Below are positions 48,414 through 61,541 of a DNA stretch of 64,000 nt, piece after piece; the first letter of the stretch is position 1, and the number at the start of each line of letters is the position of its first letter. The stretch is from Bryum argenteum (Eukaryota > Streptophyta > Bryopsida > Bryales > Bryaceae). Position numbers and translations under genes: made by a program. The DNA is taken from the NCBI GenBank assembly GCA_037043015.1, contig CM073329.1, positions 4,914,648 to 4,978,647 on the forward strand, in the 5' to 3' direction. Below the pieces are notes generated by a model. That model did not search any database. It was not told the origin of the DNA and was given only the letters and a program-made list of their open reading frames with translations.

Positions 48414-51314
48414 ATGGGCCCTGCTCCACATGAGCCTTGGTTTAGAGACATCGAGAAGGAAGGCAAAGCGTCTGGGTCCTTCCTACAGTGCTCTCTATGT
48501 CATGTAATCGTTTTGAAGAAGAAGAGTCGGAATTTGAGTCATTATGGGTACGAGAAGATTCCTGGACATAGGGATTCGAGTTCTGCCCTTTGCCCAAAGC
48601 TGCCTAGGGAAATTAGGCAGTTATTTTAAAGATGTGGTGGGGAGTTCCCTCCATATAACGGAGAATTGGAACTATTTCTCGGTGAATGTTCTCTCACTCC
48701 ATCCACAGACGTTCCAGGTGCTTCAAAACATGACATTCCTGAAACCCCTAGGAGTGACTCTTGTGTAGGGTCCTCGCTAGGCACCCCCATGAATTCAACA
48801 AATCTTTTGGTAGGGTCAACCTCTGCTTCTTCCATGCTTATGAGGGGAATTAGGGATACTCGCCCGATGTTTGGATCTATGAAGCAAACGAAGCAATCTT
48901 CAATTGAAGCTACTTTTGCAGAAGCGGATAGGCGGGAGTTGGATAAACTCGGGCGAAATTTTTTACGAAGCAAATATACCATTCTCAGAGTCAGGAATGA
49001 TGCGTTCAAAGTCGCCGTGATGAAGAAGATCGGGATTTTGTAAATCCTATACTCCACCATCCTACCATGACATTCGGACAAGGTTGTTAGGAGAAGTAAA
49101 GACGGAGTTACAAAAGAAACTAGATAGTAGACTCTCTGAGAGCCTTCGGAAGTTTGGAGGAACTTTGACTATGGATGGATGGTCATCTGTGACTAGTCGC
49201 CCTTTGGTGAATGCGATGCTCGTGACTCAAGCTGGAGAGCTTTTTCTTGGTCTTTGTGGATACTGCGGCCTAGAAAAACAGCGGTGTACATGTCAACTCT
49301 CATGTTGAAGTACATAGAACAAGTTGGACCAGAGAACATTGTTCAAGTATGCACAAACAATGCTTCTGTAATGCTCAATGCCTCAAGAATAGTCCTTGAG
49401 AAATATCCGCACATTTTCATGCAAGGGTGTGCGACACATGCAATGGACTTGTTGTTGGAGGATTGGGAAAAGGCTGGATGGATGGCGAATACTTTGGTCA
49501 TGGCGAAGAGAATGGTCAAGTTTATCAAGAGGCGACAAATGCCCCTAGCTGTGTTTCGTAAACACGAGGCGAAATTCAGCCTACTGATGCCTGGGAAAAC
49601 TAGATTTGCTAGTCAATTCATAATGATAGATCGCTTGTTGGAGGTCAAGGAATCATTGGAGCAAGTTGTTGTCGACCCTATGTTCACAACCTATGCCTCG
49701 AAGAAGACGGTATCTGCTAGAGATAAGCTTATATTCTCACGTAAGGTCAAGAAGGTGGTGTTGAGCGATGAGTTTTGGGAGCAATGCAAAAGACTACGGG
49801 ATATGGTTGCCCCCGTAGTGTACGCTCTGAGAGAATTCGACGGCAAGGCTCCTAGTACGGGCAAGGCATGGCATATCATGCGTGATCTTGAGAGACATGT
49901 CCATACTTTGCACGCACCGCCCATCTCATTGGAACTACTTGAGGTGGCCACCGCAAAAGAGGAGTTTTACCATCGGAAACGGCTCATGACAACGGATTTA
50001 CATGGCGCGGCTGCACTTTTAAATCCTTATTTACTACAAGACCGAGAGTTAGCTGACGATCCCGATCTTACAATAGCTTGCAAGCGTGTTTTACAAAAAT
50101 TATGTCCCGCGGAGGATTACGCAGACGTGGTGAGTGAATTTCTTGCGTTTCGAGTAAGGGGTCTACCATTCCATGACATGCTGGAGCCTAATACTCAAAA
50201 ACTAGCTCCACATGCATGGTGGAAGTTTGAAGGTGCTTGTGCTAAGCTCCTCTCTCCAATTGCAAAGCGAATACTAGCACAGACCGTGTCCTCGTCGGCT
50301 TGCGAACGCAACTGGAGTAGCTACTCTTATGTTCACGACAAGAAACGGAATCGGTTACTACCGGGCAGAGCTGATGACTTGGTCTACATATATTCCAACT
50401 CGAAATTGCTCGCGAATGATAAGTTGAGTGATGATGGGCGGTGGTATAGAGAGAACTTGGATTTAGAGGAAGACCAAGTACATGAGAATAATGAGGAAGC
50501 TGTCGAGGACGAATCAGAGGCTGATGACAATGATGTTTTTGAATTTGGCGATGAAGATGATGATATGACTTTCTTCCCCGCTTCAAATGATGAAGATGCT
50601 CCAAATGTTCATGATGCTAATGGTGATTTTATCGCTCGTGGTCTTTCAGCGGATGATCTAGATGATGAGCAGCCGTTAGCCCGGTTAATGACACAAGGCG
50701 GCATGGACAAATCAAATAACGTCCTACCTGTTATCGCTACTGGTTTACGGTTGGAAAAGGAGGCGATAGATGCGAAGACCACTGCGTGCAACACTACTGC
50801 GGGCACTATGAGCTCTGATCCGGTCGCGGAGAATATCGCATCCGGTAGTAAGGATCAAGTATCTGATCAATGTGCTACTCCCCGCGCTTTATTTCAACCC
50901 TCTACTACAAGGGTTACGACAACCTTGGAGAAATCCTCTAAGGGTTTAGTATCCCTTTCAAGAGCCAAATATGGGAGCATCTCTAGTGACTCCGATGTAC
51001 CCTTGGGCAGGTATTTAAAGAATGCCAATGTTCTTCGTACTGCCACGGGGTTACAGCACATGCTTGGCACTTCCAAGTCGCATAAACGGAAATCTGCAAC
51101 GGTTCCAATTGTTCCGCCTAAAAAACCAAAGATCCCTGTTAATCTCCCCGAATTTGATACTTGGCATAAGTATGGGAATATACAATGTCCAGAGAATAAA
51201 CCCAAGATCAAAGAGGAGGTTCCAAGCGATTATGAATATGATCCTACGGGGTCTAGTGGAGCTGAAGTGAAGGGAGATAGCGATTATGAGCAATCCTCTG
51301 GTCCTGATGAGTAG
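48414..51314 (+). pseudogene. hAT-family transposase, broken
   Basis: The product would be a cut-and-paste hAT transposase. The N-terminal part (from 48414, MGPAPHEPWFRDIEKEG) has a BED-like CSLC...H finger. A linker follows, then YTPPSYHDIRTRLL (about 49040) and the DUF659-type LTMDGWSSVTSRPL. Next come the catalytic region with the CATHAMDLLLEDW and KTRFAS motifs, and the C-terminal dimerisation motif SSACERNWSSYSYVH (about 50300), followed by an acidic tail. One in-frame stop (48627-48629) and two frame changes (about 49025 and about 49260) break it. The last 686-codon frame is intact, so decay may be recent or some breaks could be sequence errors. Confidence 0.85.
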
Positions 51315-51639
51315 TTGAATTTCGCATCTTTCTGTAGTATAGGTTCATAGGACTTATACTTATTATAGAAATTGTAGCTATAGTTTACTGTAGTACTTTA
51401 TTGTTATACTCCAAATGCATTTGGAGATTCTATTGTCTACATGACTACATGTAATGTGTTGAAAAATATTACATATATTTTTACATACTTGTCGTACGAT
51501 AGTCTTGACTCTCAAGCATACAAAAGAAATGCACATTAAATCAAAAAGATTGTAACCCTTTACTTCAAAAATAAGGCCCCATGGATTAATGGTGGCATTT
51601 TCATCATTTTTAAAACAATGACCATACAACCTAAAAAAA

Positions 51640-51642
<3 letters not shown>

Positions 51643-51732
<90 letters not shown>
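51643..51732. repeat. AT dinucleotide microsatellite
   Basis: About 45 uninterrupted AT units lie just past the 3' end of the RING gene. They give rise to spurious Ile-Tyr ORFs. Confidence 0.95.
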
Positions 51733-51733
<1 letters not shown>

Positions 51734-51765
51734 GTGCAACTTAAGGTCCAACATCCGTTCTAACT

Positions 51766-54700
51766 TCAAACTGAAGATCCATCCGATTGGCCAATCTGAG
51801 CTACACTACGAGTACGTGGTCTTTGACTTGGACGGGCAATTCGACCGCCCTCTTCATACTCTTGATCCACGGCTGCGATTTCGCCTCTCATCTCCGCCTG
51901 CCAACTATCCTCCCCATCTTTGCCCGATTGCCTCTTCCGCTTTTTGCTAGGATCCACTTGTTTGTTACGTAAGATTTCCATGGCCTTCTCGATCTTTGCA
52001 ACGACATCCTGTACAACACCTTCAAACTCATCCAATAATAGAAGTTGTGTGTCTTTTGGGTTTAAAAGACATTCTCTCCAAAATGAAATGGCGTCATCGA
52101 TACGCATATCAAACTTCTTCACCGCATTCCAATAAGAGACCTCCACATCTTCAAAAGAATTCTCCGGTATCGAAGTCCGGTATATTGCGGCCTCCTCCAA
52201 TTTCGCGAGTACCACAGCTCTTCCAATTGGAGTATGATCGTACTTCTTGTACTCCTCACCAAAGCTGGTTGAATCGGTTATTTCGTGCCACGAACCATCT
52301 TCTCCCTTTTCCACTTTCTTTGGAGGAAATCGAAAGAAACGGTTGTGTTCGACGCTCCAATGCCCTCCGAAATTACGACAAAACAACTCTCGTTGCTCAT
52401 CACCTTCAATATTCCTCGCCCTGATCTCTATTTCGTAATCTCGTGTCATCCAAAATAATTGATCATGATCCCCGCCAAATTGAATGGCTAGTTGGTGTTT
52501 TGGTTCGGATGTACTCCAGTTAAGAGCATTTCCCCAATCAGAGTAGTTTAGAAATTTCTTCGGGTATTGATCCAATGGAAGATTCCATCGGTTGAACTCG
52601 TGCCCTAGTGGCATAAGATCTTGTATGCCCATCATCTCGTAGAATCTCGTGCTAAATGGGGAGCGACATACTGGACATACCGATTTTGTCATCGCATATC
52701 GGCATATGCAAGTAACATGAAAGTTATGTCCACATTGGCCCAACGTGTATGCGCCCTTTGGACCAAAATTATGTAGGCACACCGCACATTTGTCTTTAAG
52801 TATTGCGGGAGGAGGGTCGCATGTGTTGATTACAATGCGAGCTGACTCTTGTAGGTGCGATGAGAATCTACTATACGGCGCCCATCCTTCCTCTATCTCC
52901 ATAGTCCAATCAACATCATTGTTTCGTCCCATCTTAGAGTAGTTTGTACGCTCCATCATCTCTTCAATATCCCCCCAAAAAGTGACCTCTACGGGGTCAT
53001 ATCGTTTTTTCGATCTGTTCGTACAGAACTTCTCCAATGAAGCATCTACAACTTCACGTGATTCCTTTGATGTAGATGCAATCGATTTCAGATCTTCTTT
53101 TGCCCTCGAAACTAAGCTCCTCCTATCTTGAAGTCGATGAACCCATCCCAACCATGGTAGTATGCATAGGTGGATTGTTGCCTCTGTAGAATCTACCGTT
53201 TTGAAGGTTTTCCGTAATGCCTCCAATTCAGCGACTGCCTCATCTGTCTCTTTACTTGTAACCTCCAACTTCATTGAGCATGCTTTTGCTTCCTCCTCCA
53301 ATTTTGCAACTGTAACATCTCTCTCCTTCTTCACTGCCGCGAACTTCATCGCCCATGCTCGTTGTCGCTCAATCTGTCCATCATCTATCTCCTTTTGTGA
53401 TATTAACTTCAATTCACCCGGAATTTCATCATCGTCATCATCGTCTATTTCGATAATGGTTTTTCCCTTATCTTCTTTACCATCCTCTTCACCAACCTCT
53501 TTGAGAGGAGATAAATCCCTGATATACGTCTTTCTCTTAGCTTCTTTACCATCCTCTTTACCACCCGAATCAATTTGTGAAAGAAAAAGACTATCAGAAG
53601 TCCCGAAATGGTCTTCCCCTTATCTTTATTACCATCCTTTTCACCATCCTCTTTACCATCGTCTTTACCACCCGCATCACATTCTGGAACAACATGACTA
53701 CATGAAGCCCCCTGAATGTCATTCTGTGATGGAACATAGGTGAATCGGTCATCTTCTAAGTCTTCTACCGCATCCTTTTGGCGCATTGCTTCTTGGTACT
53801 TTGCCACATACTCGCTAGCAGGACCTTGGCCAAACAACCGCAATTCCCTGTAAAACTCGTCAAGGAGACGTTGCGTAATTTGCTGTTGTTTCTCCAGTTT
53901 CAAAATGATTAGCTCAGTCTTCACTCGGTCCTTTATTAGAGGATCAAACCGATCTACGAGTGCCTCAAAATTTGTGGCAGCTAGTAGAACGTTGGGCATG
54001 ACACCTGCAAAACAATGAGCCATCTCCACAAAACGAGGAGCCATATCCGCAAGTATTTTTGACCCCATCTTCAAGTTGAACCCTAGATTAGTTATCTGTT
54101 CACCCGTAGTCTCTACCCAATGATTCCCTGACAAACCTTCCTCTTTATCTACCTCATTGCACCAATCTGCCAAACTTTTTGTTTTTTTCATCCACTCATC
54201 CAATGTGTTATCCGGTACTTGATAACGCATATTCCTCTCGAACTTTGGCGCCGCACCCGAATCGAGATCCATGTCATCCATGGCATAAGTTGGTGCTCTG
54301 GTTTCCCGTGGTTCACTTGGCCCTGCCTCCTCTGATGTTGGTACCGGGGTTACACGAGGTTCTTCAACTACGTTTGCACCTTCGAGCCTATCAGTTATAG
54401 TTGGTTCTACGATTGGGGCATCCGTAGCAACCATATTCCTTCCATCCTCCTGATGTGTCGTAGTTGTTGGAGGAGATTCCTTCTCCACCGTCTCATGAGT
54501 TTTCCTCCTCAAGTACTGCAATAAGGCCTTTGTAGAGTTTGATTCTGGATCAAACCTATCAGGGATATCCTTTTGATTTATCCCGATTCGAAGAGGATAT
54601 GCACTACTCGCCGTGAATGTGCTCCAGTTCACCTTGCGCTTCAATATGAGCTCAGCATACACCATGCTCAAGAGCGTATAGGAAAAATAACCCTTGCTCT

Positions 54701-55111
54701 TGGGACGAGTTCCAAACAATGCCACCCAAACTTCTTCAGCACGATGAAGGAAGTGATCATCCTTGCATGTTTGAGGGTTGCAAGTAAAATTATTGGTATT
54801 AACTTTGTGACATTCTCGAGGCCAAAGTTTCCCAATGTGATACATCTTCACATATTTCTTGTACGTCGCCATTCTCCAGTATTCCTCCGTTTCATTGGCC
54901 CAACCGCTCTCAGCTTTGATGGCCTCATTATCCAAGATCTCGTAGTGCAACTCATGTCTCGCTCCTTTTGGTTTCACTCTCTTTGACGGTGTCTCATGTA
55001 AAACCAACTCAGTCCCTACCAATCCTGCGTTTGTGTTTTTACGTCGCGAGGTGACCTCAAGGTCATTCGAGAATCGACTTCCATGTTTGTGTTATCAATA
55101 TCCGTCGCCAT
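51766..55111 (-). CDS. RING-H2 / coiled-coil gene, possible E3 ubiquitin ligase
   Basis: It is read on the minus strand from an ATG at 55111 (MATDIDNTNMEVD), downstream of a TATA-like box (55303-55310). The N-terminal part contains YKKYVKMYHIGKLWP and CKDDHFLHR, shared with the locus at 60952. A long helical middle and a Lys/Asp/Gly repeat tract (about 53650-53440) follow. The C-terminal 548 residues (to 51766) have a coiled coil, then a RING-H2 finger at about 52660-52790 with CAVC...CGHNFHVTC...CPVC, and a conserved-looking tail. RING-H2 proteins normally transfer ubiquitin with an E2; the substrate is unknown. The frame changes twice, near 55030-55080 and within the repeat tract near 53600. 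The second might be a short intron (GTAATAAAG donor); otherwise the copy is mildly damaged. I do not recognise the family. Confidence 0.6.
52660..52790 (-). other. RING-H2 finger region
   Basis: The spacing is C-x2-C-x14-C-x-H-x2-H-x2-C-x10-C-x2-C, i.e. Cys3-His2-Cys3, with all eight zinc ligands present. Confidence 0.85.
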
Positions 55112-55302
55112 GAAGAATAGGGAGTATTTAAATACCCCGAAGATATCCCAAGTATGCAAAAATTCGATCGTGCCGCATGCAAGTATCACGTGACTTCCCC
55201 CCCCACCACAAATGCAGCACACGAGAAGCTAATGCCCACGGTTGCAGCTCAGTTGAGATGGATGAATACAAGGAGAAGTGAGGGGAAATGAGGCCCCAAA
55301 GG

Positions 55303-55310
55303 CCTTTTAT
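55303..55310 (-). promoter_or_regulatory. TATA-like box of the RING gene
   Basis: ATAAAAGG on the minus strand. The following GGGGCCTCATTTCCCCTCAC resembles the sequence after the TATA-like box at 60737 (GGGGCTCATTGTCCCTCAC), so the core promoter is conserved between the two loci. Confidence 0.55.
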
Positions 55311-55324
55311 CCCCCTCCTTCCCA

Positions 55325-55590
55325 ACCCCCTAGAGAGGCCGCGACGGACGGTCGCTCGCCAATCACGGCCGCGACGCCGTCTTGGCGGCGGCGGTCCGGC
55401 CGGCCGATCGTGGCGGTCGATCCGGTCGGCCGACCGGGGCCGCCGTCGTGGCCCGGTCGTTCGGGCGGCGGTCGGCCGCCGACCGCCGGCGCGTCGGCCG
55501 ACCGATTACGGCCGACCGATGTGGCCGGCCGATCGTGGCCGCTCGATGTCGGCCGACCAACGCGCCGACCGATCCGCCGATCCGATGGCG
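55325..55590. repeat. GC island 2
   Basis: Dense CGGCCGACCG and CCGATCGTGGCCG words lie directly upstream of the RING gene TATA-like box. It ends abruptly at a T-run and the AT microsatellite. Confidence 0.8.
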
Positions 55591-55628
55591 GCGCGTTTTT
55601 TTTTTTTAAATTTCTTTTTCAATTTAAA

Positions 55629-55741
<113 letters not shown>

Positions 55742-57444
55742 ATAGTTGAGAGATCTTACATAGCATAGGATCCTTTTTTATTTCGCAAAGTTTTTTGTTA
55801 TTTGATTCTCAGTGATTATTACACACTGAAAAAAGGAATCCTATGTTGATTTCTGAAATGCAATATATTATTTTCTCACGGATACATCTTAACTCTAAAT
55901 TTTAAGTTCATAACCATTTTGAGTGGACTCTTTAAAGTGTAAATCTTCACAAATTCATAGATGTTTCAAACATAAGGCATTCATTTGGTTTCGAATCAAT
56001 ATCTTTCTTCTCTATTTTCCTTTTGTAATTTAATTGACCATTGGCTTCATGAATCTAACTTTGAACCACATGACCTACAACAGTAACTCTATTCCAATAT
56101 TGCATGGTTGAGAATGTCAATTGGAGTATCCTCATCTTAATGTAGGACACTTATTTTGGAACAACGTCATATGGTGAAAAATAGGCTATGAGATTGAAGA
56201 TTCTATAATCCTAATTCCTATGTTGAATGTTCAATGTTCAATATTGTACAAGTATATTTATTGCAATAAATGTGTGATTTATTCCATGTCAATAACATCT
56301 TCATCAAAAATGATAAATACAAAATAGATTATTTTGCACATATTAAGTATGCGATGTACAGTACTACAATTGTTATCCATTTAAAATATAACTTAGAACT
56401 ACACCATACATACACGAGTCCAATATTTCCCTTCCACACACAATGGTGTTTGCAAAGCTTTGCAACACCAAAACTAGAATCAAAATGAAATCTATCCCAA
56501 AATCCCAAGACCCTAAACCGTAATCCGTAAACCGTGTACCATAGAGGCCTAAAGAGTTATTCATACATCCTAAACCATAAACCACAAATCCTATCCACAA
56601 GTGATTTTATCCACTAGATACTCTAAATGAAGAAGAGATGCCTATTTAAAATATTATATTTTCAAAACAATCAATCGAAGGAAGAGTTAATTTGGAAATT
56701 ACTAGAAATTGTGAAGATTATTTTTGTAATCTCTCAAGGCTACCCTTGTGAAATTGACAAACATTTTGACTTGGGTCACTTTGGAACTGAAGTAGTAAAT
56801 TGTTCATGAACATATTTCCAAAAAAGAATTTCAAACAAAGACTAAATTTAACTGCCCTTAATGGACTTCAGACCTAAATATTCTAGATGTAGGTTGTAAA
56901 TTTGGAATTTGGATATGCAAATTTTACCACATGCACTTTGCGGTGTAAGGAGCACCTAGAAAAAATTTAATAAAAAATCATTACTTTTGACCTCTTCATA
57001 TAAGCTGCCCGAAATAGGAAACCTCCACTTTGGTGTCCATGGATCTTTAGGGGTTTATATTTTAAGAAGGAATATTTTAACAATAATAAATTAAGGTGTA
57101 CAATCAAAAGCATGGTCTCTAACTTATAATAAGAATTGGCCCCATGGCCTTTGCTTTCCTTATAGACAAGGGCATCAACTCCCAATGCCTTCACAAATGA
57201 GAAAATTGACCACACTTTTTTGATTGTTAAATGTTTACTTCGATTCAAGCCAATTGGGCACAACAACTCAAAAAGTGAGTGTATTGGCGTGGAGATTTGC
57301 TCGCCTTAACTCCCCTTGAAGAGAGTCCCTTATTATGGATATATTTAAAGCCGAGAGTATCTTTGTCATAAAACATTCTCGCGTGGGACAAAGAGATATT
57401 CCCGACATTCTCTTGTCAGAAAATTCCCTGTCCATATTTAGACG

Positions 57445-57452
57445 CCACGTGG
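57445..57452. promoter_or_regulatory. G-box palindrome, copy 1
   Basis: CCACGTGG lies about 95 bp before GC island 3. It is a classic plant bZIP/bHLH site, kept in both spacer copies. Confidence 0.45.
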
Positions 57453-57544
57453 ATCATACAGGCTAAATATAGTAGTTTTGAAAATGCAGGTATGCAACGC
57501 GAGTAAGTGATCGAAGTTGTGTAAACGGGGAGTTTTGGGGAGAG

Positions 57545-57675
57545 GCAAGAGGAGGAGGGGGAAGGGGGGACGCGGAAGGAGCGACCGACCGGTCGCCCGG
57601 GGGACGTGGTCGGTCCCCAGACCGGTCGCCGGGCCGGTCGCACGCCCGCCCGATGGCGGCCTACCGATATGGGTG
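57545..57675. repeat. GC island 3
   Basis: GCGACCGACCGGTCGCCCGG and GACGTGGTCGGT match the start of island 4; the island is truncated. No TATA box or gene follows it. Confidence 0.8.
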
Positions 57676-58407
57676 GCCGCAGTACAGTTTTTATTTTTTA
57701 TTTTTTTATTTTTTTTAAAAACTTTTATTTTTTTCTTAAATATATAACTAAAATCAGATAAAATTGCATAGGATCCTTTTTTTATTTCTCAAAGATTTCT
57801 GTAACTCGATTTTCAGTAATTACTACACAATGAAAAAGGAATCCTATGTTGATTTCTGAAATGCTAAGTATTCTTTTTTCACGGATACATTTGAACTTTA
57901 AATTTTAAGTTCATAAACATTTCGAGTGGACTCCATAAAAGTATAGATCTTCACGAATTCAAAGATGTTTCGTACAAACACTACTTCAGTACTCATACGT
58001 TATGATCTATGAGGCTCTATGAATTAAACTCTGAGCCACATGACCTACAATAGTAACTCTATTCCAATATTGGTTTAAAATAGGCTATGAGATTGAAGAC
58101 TCTGGAATCATAATTCGTATGTTGATGTTGAATATTGTACCTATATATTCTTTCCAATAAATGTGTGATTTATTCCATGTCAATAACATCTTCAATCAAA
58201 AATGATAAATACAAAATAGATTATTTTGCACACATTAACTATGCGATGTAGAGAAGTGCAACTTGTATCCATGTAAAATATAATTGAGAACTACACCATA
58301 CATACATTAATCCATTATTTTACATCCACACACAATTGTGTTTGCAAAGCTTTGCAACACAAAAACTAGGATTAAAATGAAATCCACCCCAAATCCTCAA
58401 GACCATA

Positions 58408-58452
58408 AACCCTAAACCCTAAACCCTATACCCTAAACCCTATACCCTAGAG
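58408..58452. repeat. Interstitial telomere-like repeats
   Basis: About six CCCTAAA or CCCTATA units occur in a row. The matching part of the other spacer copy (56510-56545) has only degenerate versions. The motif is the plant (Arabidopsis-type) telomere repeat, but the array is too short to be a chromosome end. Confidence 0.7.
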
Positions 58453-60263
58453 GCCTACATAGTAATTCATACATCTTTAACCAAGAACTTAAAGTTTATC
58501 CACAAGAGAATGTATCCATTACATACTGTAAATGAAGAAGTGATGGCTCTTGAAAATATTCTATTCCCAAATCAATCAATCATAGTATACGAATAATCAA
58601 TTTTATATAACATCTAATCTTAGTACGAACGTACTATACGTGTACAATATCAAATATGCTTAAAAATTTAGAAGTTGATGCCATTATTGCCATATGTTAA
58701 ACACTTATAGGGTGGGATATTTTTTAAAATTTATTTGTCTCCCTATTTATTTCTCTTATTTTATGATTGCAAAAATAGTAACAATAAAAACTTATTTCAA
58801 TTACCTTTGTAAGAAGGAAATAAGTAACTATTCAAATCCATACAATAAGAATAATGCTACAATTAATCATATGTACTAGATTATATATATTCTCCTAGGT
58901 TAGTTGAAGGTTGTCAAACAAAAAATAGCGAATAATAGAACTAATTGTTTATGCACAATATTTTTTATAATAAGTACTACTAATTTAGATACACAACGAT
59001 GGAGTAATTTCCAAATACCCATCAATTAATATAGATCATACAATGTGGAAAAGTTAAGGCCCAAATAGAAAGTCTAAATATTGACAAACTCAGTAAGACC
59101 AAAGTTATGAAAAGTAAATGCTCACACATGGTCACCTACATTTCATATATATTTGGAGACATCAATATACTCTCACCAAGGAATAGGTAAAATTTATGGA
59201 ATGTAATCAGAGGGGATTTAGGGCCACCTCAGGGTACACAGTAGGGGGCAAGTCATGAATGGGGGCGAAGACATGACAAAATCTCCTAGTGAGAATGGAT
59301 AACTTTTGACAAAAGTTGGGAGATAGAAGAAATGAATGTGAATCCATGGGAGCTTGCAATACTAGCACTCACCACTATGAACTATGGTGAAACCACCTAA
59401 AGGCGGGAGGCAAAGATTCTTGCCTTTATAAAGATCTCACCTCCCTTGCATTTACTTCATGCGTACATATTTAGGGTGCCCGCCTTTAGGCTTCTCCTTC
59501 TAAAATTTGTATTTCTTTATGTGTGTGCTTTAAAAAAGCACATAAATAGGGTTAGCTTGTCTTTTTCTATTTCCTATCCGTGAAAAATAGTAACCCACTC
59601 CTTTCTCACACCAAGTATATAGATTCCCTCAATTTTCCTTAAGTGTACAAGAATAGGTGGTTTCACTATAAAGGGGCTATGTCCAATATTTTTGGATATA
59701 GTTTATAATTTCAACCATAGGATCTTGAGTAGACTACCATATGTAGTAGTGTGAAATCTTCAACTGTTGGATCATCACTAGATGCGAGATCATAACATTT
59801 GAAATTGAATATGAAACATGTTTTGGCCGTGACGATAAAAGACGAAATGGTGGCCATGGTTGTTAAGGTGTTAGGGAAGAATAATTCAAAAAAATAAAAT
59901 ATAAAAAATAAATGTGTACAAATAAAAAACATGGACTCTAGTTAATAATAAGAATTGGCCCCATGGCCTTGGCTCTCCTTCTAGACATGGGCTTCAACTC
60001 CAAAGGACTTCACGACTCGGAAAATTGGCCCCACTAAATTGGTTGTTAAATGTATTGTCCAATTAAAGCTAATTGGGCAACATAACTCAAAAAGTGCGTG
60101 AATTGGCTTGGAGATTTGTTGGCCTTCACTCCTCTTGCAAAGAGTCCCTTATTATAGATTTATTTGAAGCCGATAGTATCTTTGTCATAAAACATTCCCG
60201 TTTATGACGAAAAGACATTCCCGACATTCCCTTGTCAGAACATTCCCTGTCCATATTTAGACG

Positions 60264-60271
60264 CCACGTGG
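60264..60271. promoter_or_regulatory. G-box palindrome, copy 2
   Basis: CCACGTGG lies about 105 bp before GC island 4, in the same place as copy 1 in the duplicated spacer. Confidence 0.45.
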
Positions 60272-60374
60272 ACCAAACAGGCTAAATATAGTAATTTTGA
60301 AATTGCAGGTATGCAACGCGGGGAAGACATCGAAGTTGTGCAAACGGGGAGTTTTGGGGTGAGGCAAGAGGAGG

Positions 60375-60705
60375 AGGGGAAGGGGGGACGCGGAAGGAGC
60401 GACCGACCGGTCGCCCGGGGGACGTGGTCGGTCGCCAGCCGGTCGCCGGCCCGGTCGCATGGCCGGATGCCGGTTGCCAGGCCGGTCGACCGACCGGTCG
60501 CCGGTCGCCAGGCCGGTCGGCGGACCGGTCGCCGGTCGGCCGGATCGGTCGGCCGGGATCGGGCGGCGGCCCGATCGACCGATCGGCAGCGCCATCGACG
60601 GCCCCGATCGACCGATCGGACGTCGGCGACTTCGATCGGTCGATCCGGCCGGTCGCCCGCCCTGATCATGGATTTGTGCTGCCGGCGGGATCGGACGGCT
60701 TGATG
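60375..60705. repeat. GC island 4
   Basis: Tandem-like CGACCGGTCGCCGGTCG and CCGATCGACCGATCGG words lie 30 bp before a TATA-like box. The long ORFs across it are products of base composition, not genes. Confidence 0.8.
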
Positions 60706-60736
60706 CCGGTGGCCAATGGCGTCCGATCCCGGTTGG

Positions 60737-60745
60737 CATAAATAG
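60737..60745 (+). promoter_or_regulatory. TATA-like box of the plus-strand related locus
   Basis: CATAAATAG is followed by a block resembling the start region of the RING gene (GGGGCTCATTGTCCCTCAC). Confidence 0.5.
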
Positions 60746-60951
60746 GAGGGGAGGGGCTCATTGTCCCTCACTCTAGTGAACGAGCTATACGTTGCGGCTT
60801 TTTTTAAAGCTGCATCGATTGTATACTCGAGTCCGCGTGGGTCACCCACGCCCACACCGCGCATACTTGTCATTTCTTTGGGAATGGCGCCAAGTTTTCA
60901 CGTTCGAGGGGCGAGGCCAAGTCTCCACGACCAAAGGGCGACCCTCCAAAA

Positions 60952-61380
60952 ATGGATTGGGAAGCATGGAGTGACCCAAACTGTGTTGCAGAGCCGGGTT
61001 CGCGAGAGGAGAGGGCGGATATTTGGAATTGCACCATGTGCAAGAAGTACGTGAAGATGTACCACATAATGAAGTTATGGCCGCACGCTGGCGGTAGAGA
61101 AATATGGTCCTCGTCGCGAAGGCCCAGTGAAGAGTTGCAAGAGCGACCATTTTGCGCACAGATATCATGAAGTCACAATTGCAGTTGGAATCAAGAACAC
61201 AAGGCCAGAATTGATGTTGTATTCTACCATGGCCATGGTGGGCTGAAATAGTCCTTCACAAGGACATTGACTGGACTCTTGTGATAGGTTTGAACGTGCA
61301 TTTATTGGATCGCGAGAACCGATTCATTCCCACAAATTGGATGGGACCAAGCGATTGTTATACTACTTATTGAACGTTTG
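60952..61380 (+). pseudogene. Degraded relative of the RING-gene N-terminal domain
   Basis: Translation gives WNCTMCKKYVKMYHIMKLWP, then CKSDHFAHR, then AEIVLHKDIDWT. These match YKKYVKMYHIGKLWP, CKDDHFLHR and AELILKRKVNWS of the gene at 55111 in the same order. Here the first block includes a CxxC pair, suggesting a zinc finger whose cysteines the other copy lost. The blocks lie in different frames (a change near 61240) and a stop follows near 61374. No RING half is present. The promoter region is conserved, so it may still be transcribed. Confidence 0.65.
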
Positions 61381-61541
61381 GTGATATGGATGCCCAACTT
61401 CAACAACATGGAACTCCAAGGGCATATGGGGGCACTCAAAGAAGACTCAAACCATGACGATCGTCAAGCACCGAGTATCCTTTGGCACGGGAAGTGAGGG
61501 GTATTACCATGGAAACCACCAATTGATACTCGGTGAGTTAT

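Noticed and set aside
51560-51950. Ile-Tyr repeat ORFs
   Set aside because: They are translations of the AT microsatellite; the same holds for 55278-55749.
58408-58452. A chromosome end
   Set aside because: Only about six telomere-like units, with ordinary sequence on both sides.
59741-59752. GTAGTAGTG as the missing right end of the CACTA element
   Set aside because: The match is too short, lacks the TTCTAG part and has no subterminal GCTACGTTT repeats beside it.
60235-60873. Long Arg/Pro-rich ORFs over GC island 4 (and islands 1 and 2)
   Set aside because: Open frames on both strands follow from GC-rich repeats without stop codons; there is no domain or codon signal.
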